Origin: Tenacibaculum larymnensis
Lineage (GTDB): Bacteria > Bacteroidota > Bacteroidia > Flavobacteriales > Flavobacteriaceae
Direction of reading: 5' to 3'
Assembly (NCBI RefSeq): GCF_028829235.1
Contig: NZ_JAIWJY010000009.1
Coordinates: forward strand, 1 to 64,000
Length of the DNA: 64,000 nucleotides
This document shows positions 25,865-34,295 of this stretch, piece by piece (position 1 is the first letter of the stretch; each line of letters opens with the position of its first letter). Under the pieces are notes generated by a model. It saw nothing but the letters and a program-made list of their open reading frames with translations, was not told the DNA's origin and ran no database searches. The position numbers and the translations under genes were made by a program.

Positions 25865-26486
25865 ACTAATTATAGTAGATGACCATAAAATGTTTATAGA
25901 TGGTTTAATGAGTATTTTTGAAGATGTGCCAGAGATTGATGTTGTTTTAAAGACTGATAAACCAAAAACAGTCATTCAGTTTTTAAAACACTCAAATACT
26001 ATTGATTTAATTATTTCAGATATATCTATGCCTGAAATGGATGGTATTACTTTGAGTAAAAATATAAAAAAAGACTTTCCTCATATAAAGATGCTCATGG
26101 TGAGTATGCATAATAATCCTAATATGTTTCATCAATTAAAACAAAACGGCGTTGATGGTTATGTACTAAAAAATGCCTCTAAAGCCGAGTTGCTAAAAGC
26201 AGTAGAAACTATTTTAGCAGGTAAAAACTATTTTTCCGACACCATAATTAATGCCTATAAAGAAAGTTTGTTTACAGCACAAGAAAGTAAACAAACACCG
26301 TTAAGTTCAAGAGAACTACAGGTTTTAGAATTAATAGCACGCGAACATACCACTAAAGAAATTGCTGATAAACTCTTTATAAGTAAACACACCGTTGAAA
26401 CCTACCGGAAAAATTTGCTTATAAAGTTGGATGCTAAAAACCTTGCAGGACTTACAAAACATGCTATTTATTTAGGATTATTATAA
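25854..26486 (+). CDS. LuxR/NarL-type response regulator
   Basis: This 210-residue regulator has a receiver domain (acidic pair D9-D10, phospho-acceptor D56 in LIISDISMPEMDG, a conserved Ser in LMVSMH, and Lys in VLKNAS) and a C-terminal LuxR helix-turn-helix (about 147-208, SSRELQVLELIAREHTTKEIADKL then HTVETYRKNLL). It overlaps the kinase gene by 11 bp and is surely its partner. As a dimeric LuxR-type activator linked to the regulated genes, it is my preferred candidate for binding the CCCTG-N4-CAGGG sites. If so, it activates its own operon through promoter E. Confidence 0.92.
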   Translation: MIYKLIIVDDHKMFIDGLMSIFEDVPEIDVVLKTDKPKTVIQFLKHSNTIDLIISDISMPEMDGITLSKNIKKDFPHIKMLMVSMHNNPNMFHQLKQNGVDGYVLKNASKAELLKAVETILAGKNYFSDTIINAYKESLFTAQESKQTPLSSRELQVLELIAREHTTKEIADKLFISKHTVETYRKNLLIKLDAKNLAGLTKHAIYLGLL

Positions 26487-26787
26487 TGGTAAATATTATT
26501 TGCTATTACTTTTGAATAAATCAAGTTACAACCAATAACTGATAAAAATCAAATTAATTCTAAAATTTCGATTCGGAATTTTATATACTACACTATAAGT
26601 CAATATTTTACACAAGAGAAGTGCCGTTTGTTATAAATGCCTGTATCCCTTAAGATAACTCAATAATGGTAGCCTCCTTACATTCATACTTATCCAACGT
26701 TAATTCTAACAGGAATATACAAGCTAGAATAATAAAATCTGAAAGAGGTTAAGAAGCCTCTAGTTTTACTTTGATCTTGACATTATG
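26487..26787. other. Gene-free stretch between convergent genes
   Basis: This is AT-rich and non-coding. It contains one TCCCT half-site near 26646 without a partner or a -7 element, and a hairpin at 26745-26762 (AGAGGTT / AGCCTCT), probably the terminator of the leftward porP-like gene. Nothing else was seen. Confidence 0.5.
26745..26762 (-). terminator. Hairpin downstream of the PorP/SprF gene
   Basis: The short stem AGAGGCT / AACCTCT on the minus strand has a 4-nt loop and is followed by a T-rich tract. It lies 26 bp after the stop codon. Confidence 0.5.
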
Positions 26788-27696
26788 TTAATTCCTTCGC
26801 TTTTTATCAAAAACATACGAAAGAACGATACCATGGCTGTTTCCCAATACAGAATTGTTAAATCCTACATTATAGAAATACACAAACTTGAAGTTCTTTA
26901 TGGCATAAATACCTGCTAAGAAATTAATTGATGAACTGCTTCGATAACCAGTACCTATTTCAAATTTATTTTTATAATTAACAGCCATGTTCAAATCGAC
27001 CTGTAAAGGCGCGCCTCCTTCATATTTTAAAAAAATACTTGGCTTAATCATAACCTCTTCAAATCGATTGGTAAAAAATCGATACCCGAAATAACCATAA
27101 ACAGGAGCCGATATATCTAAATCATCTCTAGATGCTAATTTGTCTCCCAAAAGGTTTGGAAACGAAATTCCCGTGTAAAAATCTGCATGATTATACAAAA
27201 AACCAACACCTACAGTTGGTACTGTTACATGCATGTTTTTAGAAAACTTAATATCGTTTGTAATACCTAGCTCTAATAAATTTTCATGAAACTGTTGAAT
27301 TCCTGCTGTCATACCAAATGATATTACATGTTCATTATAATGTTGCCAGTGAGGTCTATCAACCTTAGTATCAAAAAATATTTTATACGAATATGCCGCA
27401 TATGCATTCGTATAGGTACTTACTCCAATTTTATCTCTTAAAATAGCTCCTCCTACTCCCATTTTTCTTCTTGCTATAGGGCTGTGGAAACTTAGAGATA
27501 ATGTTTTGGGGCTTCCTTCAATATTATTCATATACCCATAATTACTAAGCGTAACTTCTAAAGCCTCTGACATTCCTGTGTAAGCCGAGTTTATAATAAA
27601 CGGGTTGTAATTATATTCTGGAAATAAGGAGGTTTGCTGTGCGTTACAAACCGTTATAAATAGTAAAGAAATAATGAATATTTTAAAGTATTTCAT
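26788..27696 (-). CDS. PorP/SprF-family type IX secretion membrane protein
   Basis: This 302-residue protein has a signal peptide (ending CNAQQ) and the typical early motif YNYNPFIINSAYTGM of PorP/SprF proteins, which form a 14-strand outer-membrane barrel. It also has GVGGAILRDKIG and repeated amphipathic beta strands to the C-terminus. Paralogues of this family are usually paired with a large secreted partner with a type B C-terminal domain and help its secretion or surface anchoring. Here the partner is the gene directly upstream, with only 1 bp between them. Confidence 0.92.
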   Translation of the reverse strand: MKYFKIFIISLLFITVCNAQQTSLFPEYNYNPFIINSAYTGMSEALEVTLSNYGYMNNIEGSPKTLSLSFHSPIARRKMGVGGAILRDKIGVSTYTNAYAAYSYKIFFDTKVDRPHWQHYNEHVISFGMTAGIQQFHENLLELGITNDIKFSKNMHVTVPTVGVGFLYNHADFYTGISFPNLLGDKLASRDDLDISAPVYGYFGYRFFTNRFEEVMIKPSIFLKYEGGAPLQVDLNMAVNYKNKFEIGTGYRSSSSINFLAGIYAIKNFKFVYFYNVGFNNSVLGNSHGIVLSYVFDKKRRN

Positions 27697-27697
27697 G

Positions 27698-28486
27698 TTA
27701 ACGTTTTAATACTAAAAATCCTTGTCGTTTTTTTAGTTGATGATTTTTAGGAATATTTTTAATTAGAAAGAAATAAGTTCCCGAAGGTAATTCACCTCCT
27801 CCAATACTATTCAATTTATTGGCTCTGCCATTAAAGACTTTTGACTGGTTATTATATCCTTTTGTCTGGAAAATAAGGTCACCCCAACGGTTGTATATCG
27901 ACACGATATTTTCAGGGTATTTTTCAATATTACCAATAATCCAAAAATCATTAATACCATCTCCATTAGGAGAAATACCATATTTAGTTTCATTATAAAG
28001 CTTTTCAGTAGTAAAAATGATTTCCGAACAACCAATGGCATTGCCAACTGAATTAAATGGAACAATTGACATATAAATTGTGCTACCATTAGGAAAATGG
28101 TTTGTAAGACTATAAGATGTACCTGTAACCAACTCATTATTAACAATGTCTGTTCCTCCTGATGTGGTACCTATTGAAACATAGTAACCAAGAGCATTAT
28201 CAATTGCAATCCACTCAATATTAGTATCAACAGGAACGTCTATTTCTCCGTTGAGAGGAGTAGAAGAAGTTATACAACTAATCATTACTGTTTTAATGGG
28301 CTGCAAAAGACCATGTGTGACGTGTATGTTAGCCGATGTGTTGGTTGTTATCACCGTAGTTTCACCTATAGACCATTCAAAAGTGGCATTACTCATACTA
28401 GCACTACCTCCAACGGTGTTGATGGTGTTTTGTGCATACATTATGACGGGGAATAAAAACCCTAAAATGTTTATTATAACTTTCAT
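27698..28486 (-). CDS. Secreted protein with type B (CHU_C) sorting domain
   Basis: This 262-residue protein has a signal peptide (ending MYAQN) and an N-terminal part reading VGGSASMSNATFEWSIGE, which is common in Bacteroidota adhesin-like proteins. A fibronectin/Ig-like segment follows (about 70-165), and the C-terminal gliding-motility/type B sorting domain starts at GISPNGDGINDFW (about residue 172) and includes YNRWGDLIF and SGTYFFLI. The sorting domain sends the protein through the type IX system. It is short for the family, so it may act as a cell-surface adaptor for the very large upstream protein. It is in an operon with PorP/SprF. Confidence 0.9.
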   Translation of the reverse strand: MKVIINILGFLFPVIMYAQNTINTVGGSASMSNATFEWSIGETTVITTNTSANIHVTHGLLQPIKTVMISCITSSTPLNGEIDVPVDTNIEWIAIDNALGYYVSIGTTSGGTDIVNNELVTGTSYSLTNHFPNGSTIYMSIVPFNSVGNAIGCSEIIFTTEKLYNETKYGISPNGDGINDFWIIGNIEKYPENIVSIYNRWGDLIFQTKGYNNQSKVFNGRANKLNSIGGGELPSGTYFFLIKNIPKNHQLKKRQGFLVLKR

Positions 28487-28557
28487 AATTTAGTTGCAAA
28501 GCATTAGCTATTAAGAATATATCAATCAATTATCTTTTCCATCCTACTTAAATACTC

Positions 28558-31500
28558 TCACTTTTTATTTACAGTAGCTTGTTGCGTTCCTATACCGATC
28601 AAAGCTTCAATTTTACTAAGTCTCCCTGCAAGTTCTTGCGTGTTTTTTTCTAATTGCGTATTGGTGCTTTTTAACTTGTCGTTTTCAGCTTTAAGTTCCT
28701 GAATAGCTTTTATTAAAACGGGTGTTAATTTTTCGTAATTCATCCCCCAAAGCTGGATGGCTTCGTTTTTGGGCTTATTTACAATCTCGGGGAGAATTTT
28801 ATAGACTTCTTGTGCAATTAAACCAATGTCTTGTTTTCCGGTGGTTTTACGGGCAATACTACCGTTTTGTATTTCAGAGTCGTGATGAAAATAGGTTAAA
28901 GGCGTTAATTGCATTATTTCGTTTAAACCATAAGGTATTGCCTTACGCTTACTTTTTACCCGCTCATCAGAATAGGTTAACCAAGAATGTGCCATTGCCT
29001 GACCGTTAAATAGAGCATTTTCTAAATGCAACGCATAGCTGGGTGCTGTAATACCCCTGATACCCACATAACCTAATTTTGTAACGGTTAGAGCATTAGC
29101 CCTATTTAAATTATCAGCACCAATACCTATTTCAAAAATAGGGTCAGTTGCATTAAAATAATCTGGTGAAATGGCCCCGGCTACATTATAGGTACCAATA
29201 GCTACAGAAGCATAAGCATCGGCTTTTGCTCCAAGACCTAAAGCTGTTGTATAATGCCCAGTTGCCATTGCATTATCCCCAATTGCGGTGCTTACAAACC
29301 CAGAAGCTATAGAGTTTTCTCCCATCGCAGTACTAGCTAGACCAGAAGCATGACTCCCAACCCCAGATGCAAACGAGTAGATACCTGAGGCGGCTGTCAA
29401 TTGCCCGAAAGCCATTGCATAACTTGCTGATGCTGTTGTTAGAGAGCCTACTGCGAGAGATGCTACACCAGATGCTATTGAACCCTGACCCATTGCGGTG
29501 CTACCATCAATAGAAGCAGTACAATTTTGCCCAGATGCAAACGAGTATGCACCTGAAGCAGTTGTTCCATCACCACCTAAAGCTGTTGCAAAATAGCCCG
29601 ATGCCTCTGTTAGTTGTCCCATCGCTGTGGAGAAAAAACCAGACGCTGTTGTGTTAAGTCCAGTAGCTATCGCATAATTGCCAGTTGCTCCTTTAGCCGT
29701 AGATGGACCATCTGACCAACTTAAATCGATTGCTCTATGACCTATATCACCATAATTATTTGCATCTGCATCTTTACGACGATAGCCCGTGTTTCCGTTT
29801 TCAGTAACTTCAATAAGCCCACCGTAGTCTTTGCTTGGTGTCCATACAGTACCATTCCATTTTAACACTTGGTTATTAGTAGCCCCCATATCATGAAGTT
29901 TCGCTGTGGTAATACTGGCATCGGCTATTTTGTTGGTAGTTACCGCATCGTTTGCCATATCATCTGTGTTTACTTCACCATCCAATATTTTTGTAGAGGT
30001 AACAGCATCATTAGCTATAGTTGGATTGGGATAGGTTCCTGATAAATCACCACCGGCTATTCCCGTTGGGTTACCACCGCTTTGGTCTGTACTTGGTATC
30101 CATGTAGTTCCGTTCCATTTTAAAACCTCTCCGTTGGTAGCTCCCATATCGTGGAGCTTTGTTGCTGTTATACTGGCATCGGCTATTTTGTTTGTTGTAA
30201 TTGCATTATTGGCTATATCATCTGTGTTTACTTCACCATCCAATATTTTTGTAGAGGTAACGGCATCATTAGCTATAGTTGGGTTGGGATAAGTTCCTGT
30301 TAAATCACCACTAGCTATTCCCGTTGGATTTCCACCGCTTTGGTCTGTACTTGGTATCCATGTAGTTCCGTTCCATTTTAATACTTGGTCGTTGGTGGCT
30401 CCCATATCGTGGAGTTTGGCAGCGGTTATACTGGCATCAGCTATTTTGTTTGTTGCAATTGCATTATTAGCGATATCATCTGTGTTGACTTCGCCATCTT
30501 GTATCTTGGCAGAGGTAACAGCATCATTAGCTATAGTTGGGTTGGGATAGACTCCCGTTAAATCACCCCCAGCTATTCCCGTTGGATTTCCACCGCTTTG
30601 GTCTGTACTTGGTACCCAAGTCGTACCGTTCCATTTTAATACTTGATCGTTGGTAGCTCCCATATCGTTGAGTTTGGCAGCGGTAATACTGGCATCGGCT
30701 ATTTTGTTTGTTGCAATTGCATCGTTAGCAATATCAACCGTGTTTATTTCACCATCTTGTATCTTGGCAGAAGTAATAGCATCGTTGGCTATAGTTGGAT
30801 TGGGGTAGGTTCCTGTTAAATCACCCCCAGCTATTCCCGTTGGATTTCCACCGCTTTGGTCTGTACTTGGTACCCATGTCGTTCCGTTCCATTTTAATAC
30901 TTGATCGTTGGTAGCTCCCATATCGTGGAGTTTGGTAGCGGTTATACTGGCATCGGCTATTTTGTTTGTTGCAATTGCATCGTTAGCTATGTCAACCGTG
31001 TTTATTTCACCATCTTGTATCTTGGCAGAGGTAACAGCATCATTGGCTATAGTTGGGTTGGGGTAGGTTCCTGTTAAATCACCCCCAGCTATTCCCGTTG
31101 GATTTCCACCACTTTGATCTGTACTTGGTACCCAAGTCGTTCCGTTCCATTTTAATACTTGGTCGTTGGTGGCTCCCATATCGTGGAGTTTGGCAGCGGT
31201 TATACCTCCATCGGCTATTTTGTTTGTTGCAATTGCATCGTTAGCAATGTCAACCGTATTTATTTCACCATCTTGTATCTTGGCAGAAGTAATAGCATCA
31301 TTGGTTATAGTTGGATTGGGATAGGTTCCTGTCAAATCGCCACTGGCATTACCTCCTATATTGGAAGAATAAGTCGCATATAATGCATAGGGAACACTAT
31401 TTAACATACTTGTTCCCATATCAATATAATTATTCCCTCCAGTTGGGTCTATTTCTATTTTTATAGACTTATTGGTATTTGCCCAATTAACTATGGAAAA

Positions 31501-31749
31501 CTGATCTGAAGAATTTCCTGTGCCAATTTGCAACGTGTATAACCCATAAGTATTGGTAGTGACTTGATGTTTTTCTGTATATTCTGCTGCTCCGTTATTT
31601 AAAATAGTAAGCTGTACTCCCAAAGATTGATTAGCCATGGGACTCCCGTCTGTTTCTCTAGCTATCCCCTGGTAGTTCAAATATTCGGGGCTTTGTGCCG
31701 AGACTATTGCCGTTATTAACAGCAATAAAAAGGTGACAATTGTTTTCAT
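28558..31749 (-). CDS. Repeat-rich surface protein with endosialidase-type chaperone domain
   Basis: This 1063-residue secreted protein has a signal peptide (ending VSAQS) and an N-terminal beta-sandwich region (about 20-130). About six 86-residue repeats follow (cores DLTGTYPNPTI, DQVLKWNGTTWVPS, about 135-640), then YadA-like head repeats of the ATAMG/AFASG kind (about 690-860). The C-terminal intramolecular chaperone domain (peptidase S74 type, YSDERVKSKRKAI, DIGLIAQEVYKILPEIV) ends in a coiled coil. This domain trimerises phage tail fibres and then may cleave itself off. A trimeric fibre or adhesin is likely. It has no type IX sorting domain, and the gene order suggests cooperation with the type B protein and PorP. 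Confidence 0.88.
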   Translation of the reverse strand: MKTIVTFLLLLITAIVSAQSPEYLNYQGIARETDGSPMANQSLGVQLTILNNGAAEYTEKHQVTTNTYGLYTLQIGTGNSSDQFSIVNWANTNKSIKIEIDPTGGNNYIDMGTSMLNSVPYALYATYSSNIGGNASGDLTGTYPNPTITNDAITSAKIQDGEINTVDIANDAIATNKIADGGITAAKLHDMGATNDQVLKWNGTTWVPSTDQSGGNPTGIAGGDLTGTYPNPTIANDAVTSAKIQDGEINTVDIANDAIATNKIADASITATKLHDMGATNDQVLKWNGTTWVPSTDQSGGNPTGIAGGDLTGTYPNPTIANDAITSAKIQDGEINTVDIANDAIATNKIADASITAAKLNDMGATNDQVLKWNGTTWVPSTDQSGGNPTGIAGGDLTGVYPNPTIANDAVTSAKIQDGEVNTDDIANNAIATNKIADASITAAKLHDMGATNDQVLKWNGTTWIPSTDQSGGNPTGIASGDLTGTYPNPTIANDAVTSTKILDGEVNTDDIANNAITTNKIADASITATKLHDMGATNGEVLKWNGTTWIPSTDQSGGNPTGIAGGDLSGTYPNPTIANDAVTSTKILDGEVNTDDMANDAVTTNKIADASITTAKLHDMGATNNQVLKWNGTVWTPSKDYGGLIEVTENGNTGYRRKDADANNYGDIGHRAIDLSWSDGPSTAKGATGNYAIATGLNTTASGFFSTAMGQLTEASGYFATALGGDGTTASGAYSFASGQNCTASIDGSTAMGQGSIASGVASLAVGSLTTASASYAMAFGQLTAASGIYSFASGVGSHASGLASTAMGENSIASGFVSTAIGDNAMATGHYTTALGLGAKADAYASVAIGTYNVAGAISPDYFNATDPIFEIGIGADNLNRANALTVTKLGYVGIRGITAPSYALHLENALFNGQAMAHSWLTYSDERVKSKRKAIPYGLNEIMQLTPLTYFHHDSEIQNGSIARKTTGKQDIGLIAQEVYKILPEIVNKPKNEAIQLWGMNYEKLTPVLIKAIQELKAENDKLKSTNTQLEKNTQELAGRLSKIEALIGIGTQQATVNKK
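29840..31330. repeat. Tandem 258-bp repeats inside the fibre gene
   Basis: The word tattcccgttgg recurs at 30058, 30316, 30574, 30832 and 31090, each exactly 258 bp apart, and flanking partial copies extend to about 29840 and 31330. Each unit encodes 86 residues. The near-identical copies can change in number by recombination. Confidence 0.9.
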
Positions 31750-31878
31750 TGATATATTATTATTTTTATCCTTTTTTGACTAGATATTTCTCTTAAAAAA
31801 TATATGCTATCAAACAGAGGACTACCTGTAGTGTTTTAAACGAAAAATAGTTATATGCTATTAATTAAACTCTATGGT

Positions 31879-33297
31879 TTACAACTGACCATCGTCTACA
31901 AACACTGAAGTAGCCCCTGCTTGAGTAGCACCATCAGTAAGGGGATGTAATGTGCCGTTTTTCCAAAATACGGCTATATTTTTTGTACCGTTGTTTTCTT
32001 TTCCTGCTACATAAACATCATTACCAGAGACATATACTGACTCTGCAGTAGCATCATTTGCTCCATTTGTTAAAAATTGACCAACTCCGTTTTTCCATAA
32101 CATAGCTACTTTAACAGCATTAACTGTATCATAGCCTACGGCATAGACATCGGTACCGGTTACAAATACAGAATTAACACCAGCATCGGAGGTACCATCG
32201 CTTAGAGGTTCTGCGACACCATTTTTCCATAGTGTAGCGACTTTACCGTTAAGTCCGGCTACATACACATCATTACCCAATACAAATACCGAGTTGGCAA
32301 TGGCGTTTTCAGATCCATCGGTCAGTACTTGCTCAGTATTATTTTTCCAAACTTTTGCCACATATTTAGAGCCATTTTTTTGAGACCCTACTGCATACAC
32401 ATCAGTACCTGAAACAAATACATCATAAGCCCCTGAACCATTTGTCCCGTTAGTAAGGGAGGTTGCTACACCGTTTTTCCATAGTGTTGCCACACTATTA
32501 TCGTATCCTGCTGCATATACATCTTTACCCGACACAAATACCGACATAACACCAGCTGGCTTAGATCCATCTGAATAATATTGAGGCACACCGTTTTTCC
32601 AAAGTGTAGCAACATCATTAAGAACATTATCTTTATATTGACTACTACCTCCAATATACATGTCTCCACCAGAAACAAATACCGAATAAGCTATTGCATG
32701 TTTGGTTCCGTCTGTAAGTGGTGGTAGTGACGCTCCATTTTCCCAAAGCATAGCGACATACTTGGCTTTTGGACTTTGTGCAAGACCAGTTATATACACA
32801 TTATTTGTAAACGAATTGGGTACAAAATTACCTTTGGTTTTATCGTAGGTTACAATAACGCCACTATCGGTGTCTTTAATAACAAATTTATCTTTGGTAA
32901 GTGATATAATATTTACTAAGAGACTTTTTCCATTTCCATAATCTAAGTGTAATTGTGTGTTGTTATTGGTAAGGTTATAGAAACCAGTTGCTATGCCTAG
33001 AGATTCACAGTCATTATTTTTTTCGCTAAAAGTTTCTACTTTAAAGCTTCCATTTTCAAAAAATTGAATGTAAGATTGCTTACCACATTCATTATATGCA
33101 GTTGAATTTTGTTCAGATTCTAAATACCATTTCCCATCACCAGCTATTAGTTTTTCCATAACGGTAGGTTCTGTTGGTTGTTGTGGGCCGTCGTCGTCAC
33201 TCCCACAACTAGAGAAAATAACTAGTATTATAAGTGAGCATATTGTTTTGAGTAATTTGGCTTTTTGTACTTTGTTAATTGAATTTACTTTTTTCAT
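31879..33297 (-). CDS. Lipoprotein with lipocalin-like domain and beta-propeller-like repeats
   Basis: This 472-residue lipoprotein has a lipobox ending SSCGSDDD (cysteine near residue 32). A domain of about 100 residues starting at VMEKLIAGDGKWYLES resembles the lipocalin-like domains of flavobacterial lipoproteins and is shared with the next two genes. Then seven or more repeats of about 42 residues follow with the core VATLWKNGxxxxLTDGT and SVFVSGTDVYAVG, probably forming a beta-propeller. The function is unknown; ligand or surface binding is likely. It is followed by the fibre gene on the same strand after a 129-bp gap. Confidence 0.8.
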   Translation of the reverse strand: MKKVNSINKVQKAKLLKTICSLIILVIFSSCGSDDDGPQQPTEPTVMEKLIAGDGKWYLESEQNSTAYNECGKQSYIQFFENGSFKVETFSEKNNDCESLGIATGFYNLTNNNTQLHLDYGNGKSLLVNIISLTKDKFVIKDTDSGVIVTYDKTKGNFVPNSFTNNVYITGLAQSPKAKYVAMLWENGASLPPLTDGTKHAIAYSVFVSGGDMYIGGSSQYKDNVLNDVATLWKNGVPQYYSDGSKPAGVMSVFVSGKDVYAAGYDNSVATLWKNGVATSLTNGTNGSGAYDVFVSGTDVYAVGSQKNGSKYVAKVWKNNTEQVLTDGSENAIANSVFVLGNDVYVAGLNGKVATLWKNGVAEPLSDGTSDAGVNSVFVTGTDVYAVGYDTVNAVKVAMLWKNGVGQFLTNGANDATAESVYVSGNDVYVAGKENNGTKNIAVFWKNGTLHPLTDGATQAGATSVFVDDGQL

Positions 33298-33303
33298 GAT
33301 TTT

Positions 33304-33744
33304 TTATTTTTTTACACAATTAATATAATAGCTCTTACCATTCATGTGCTGCGCTAGTATTAACTCAGATTTAGAAATAGTTTCTATGGTAAAAGTTTCT
33401 GATGAACCATTATCATTAATTACTAATGTTTTCTCGTTAATTAATTGATAGCTACTTTTAGACAGTTCCATTGAAACACATTTATTGTTGTTATTTTCAC
33501 CAAAAGTTTCTTTTGTCAATTCATCTTTGGCAAATAAAAAGTAGCTATTTTTATTACAGTCAGTTAAATTAAAATCAGTAATGGTACTCCAATACCATTT
33601 ACCGTTCATTAGTAATTCTTGAGTTGTGGGTTCTGGTTGTGGATCGTCGTCATCTTTACTGCAGTTTGCTAAGGTTAAAACTAAAAATAGCCCACAAAGT
33701 AGTTTAATGTGTTTAATAAAAAATGTACTGTTATATGTTTTCAT
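33304..33744 (-). CDS. Lipocalin-like lipoprotein, 146 aa
   Basis: The lipobox ends LANCSKDDDD, and the mature protein is a single lipocalin-like domain (LLMNGKWYWS, NKNSYFLFAKDEL, ETFTIETISKSELIL). It is a paralogue of the N-terminal domain of the 472-residue protein and of the 150-residue protein next to it. Small lipocalin-like lipoproteins of this type probably bind hydrophobic or peptide ligands at the outer membrane; the ligand is unknown. It lies 6 bp upstream of the 472-residue protein gene. Confidence 0.8.
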   Translation of the reverse strand: MKTYNSTFFIKHIKLLCGLFLVLTLANCSKDDDDPQPEPTTQELLMNGKWYWSTITDFNLTDCNKNSYFLFAKDELTKETFGENNNNKCVSMELSKSSYQLINEKTLVINDNGSSETFTIETISKSELILAQHMNGKSYYINCVKK

Positions 33745-33798
33745 AATGATTATTTTAATAGGTTTAAGTGTGTTATTTAATGTTTAAAAAGGCTATGA

Positions 33799-34251
33799 TT
33801 AGCCTTCGGTTTTGTCAAAAGTTTTGGTGTTAAAAACCTCATCTTGAAGCACTAATACATCATTAGTCAAAGAAAGAATTTTGAAAGGTCTATAAACTCC
33901 TATACCATCCATAATCTCTACTATTGTGTCGTTTGTTACTCGATAAGGTGAGGAGATTTTAACGGGTACACAATTACCCAGATAATCGGGCCCATAACTT
34001 TTAATTATCAGTGTATTATCTGCTAAAAATTGATGATACGATTTTTTCTTACAGCTGTTCGTTGGACTATCAGAAGAAGATTCTAAATACCACTTGCCAT
34101 CACCAGCAGTTAGTTTCTCTTTAGTAGTTGGTTCTGGTTCTGGGTGTAGATTATCATCGTCTTTACTACAGTTAGCTAAAGTTAGGATAAAAACTAGCCC
34201 TAAAAGTAGTTTAGAGTGTTTAAGAAAAAGGTTGCTATTATAAGTTTTCAT
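33799..34251 (-). CDS. Lipocalin-like lipoprotein, 150 aa
   Basis: The signal and lipobox (LTLANCSKDDD) are very similar to those of its neighbour, and the mature protein has the same layout (LTAGDGKWYLES, SYHQFLADNTLIIKS). It is a recent-looking duplicate of the 146-residue gene, and both share the start MKTYNS. It is in the middle of a leftward series of surface lipoproteins, separated by 44-54 bp from its neighbours. Confidence 0.8.
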   Translation of the reverse strand: MKTYNSNLFLKHSKLLLGLVFILTLANCSKDDDNLHPEPEPTTKEKLTAGDGKWYLESSSDSPTNSCKKKSYHQFLADNTLIIKSYGPDYLGNCVPVKISSPYRVTNDTIVEIMDGIGVYRPFKILSLTNDVLVLQDEVFNTKTFDKTEG

Positions 34252-34295
34252 CAGTTTGTTTTTGTTGTTTTTTATTGAGTAGTATATTTATATTT

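Noticed and set aside
26640..26656. Half of the palindrome (CTGTATCCCT)
   Set aside because: There is no second half-site and no promoter or gene start in range.
29840..31330. Regularly repeated DNA considered as a CRISPR array
   Set aside because: The unit is 258 bp, codes for 86 residues in frame, and has no short repeat-spacer structure.
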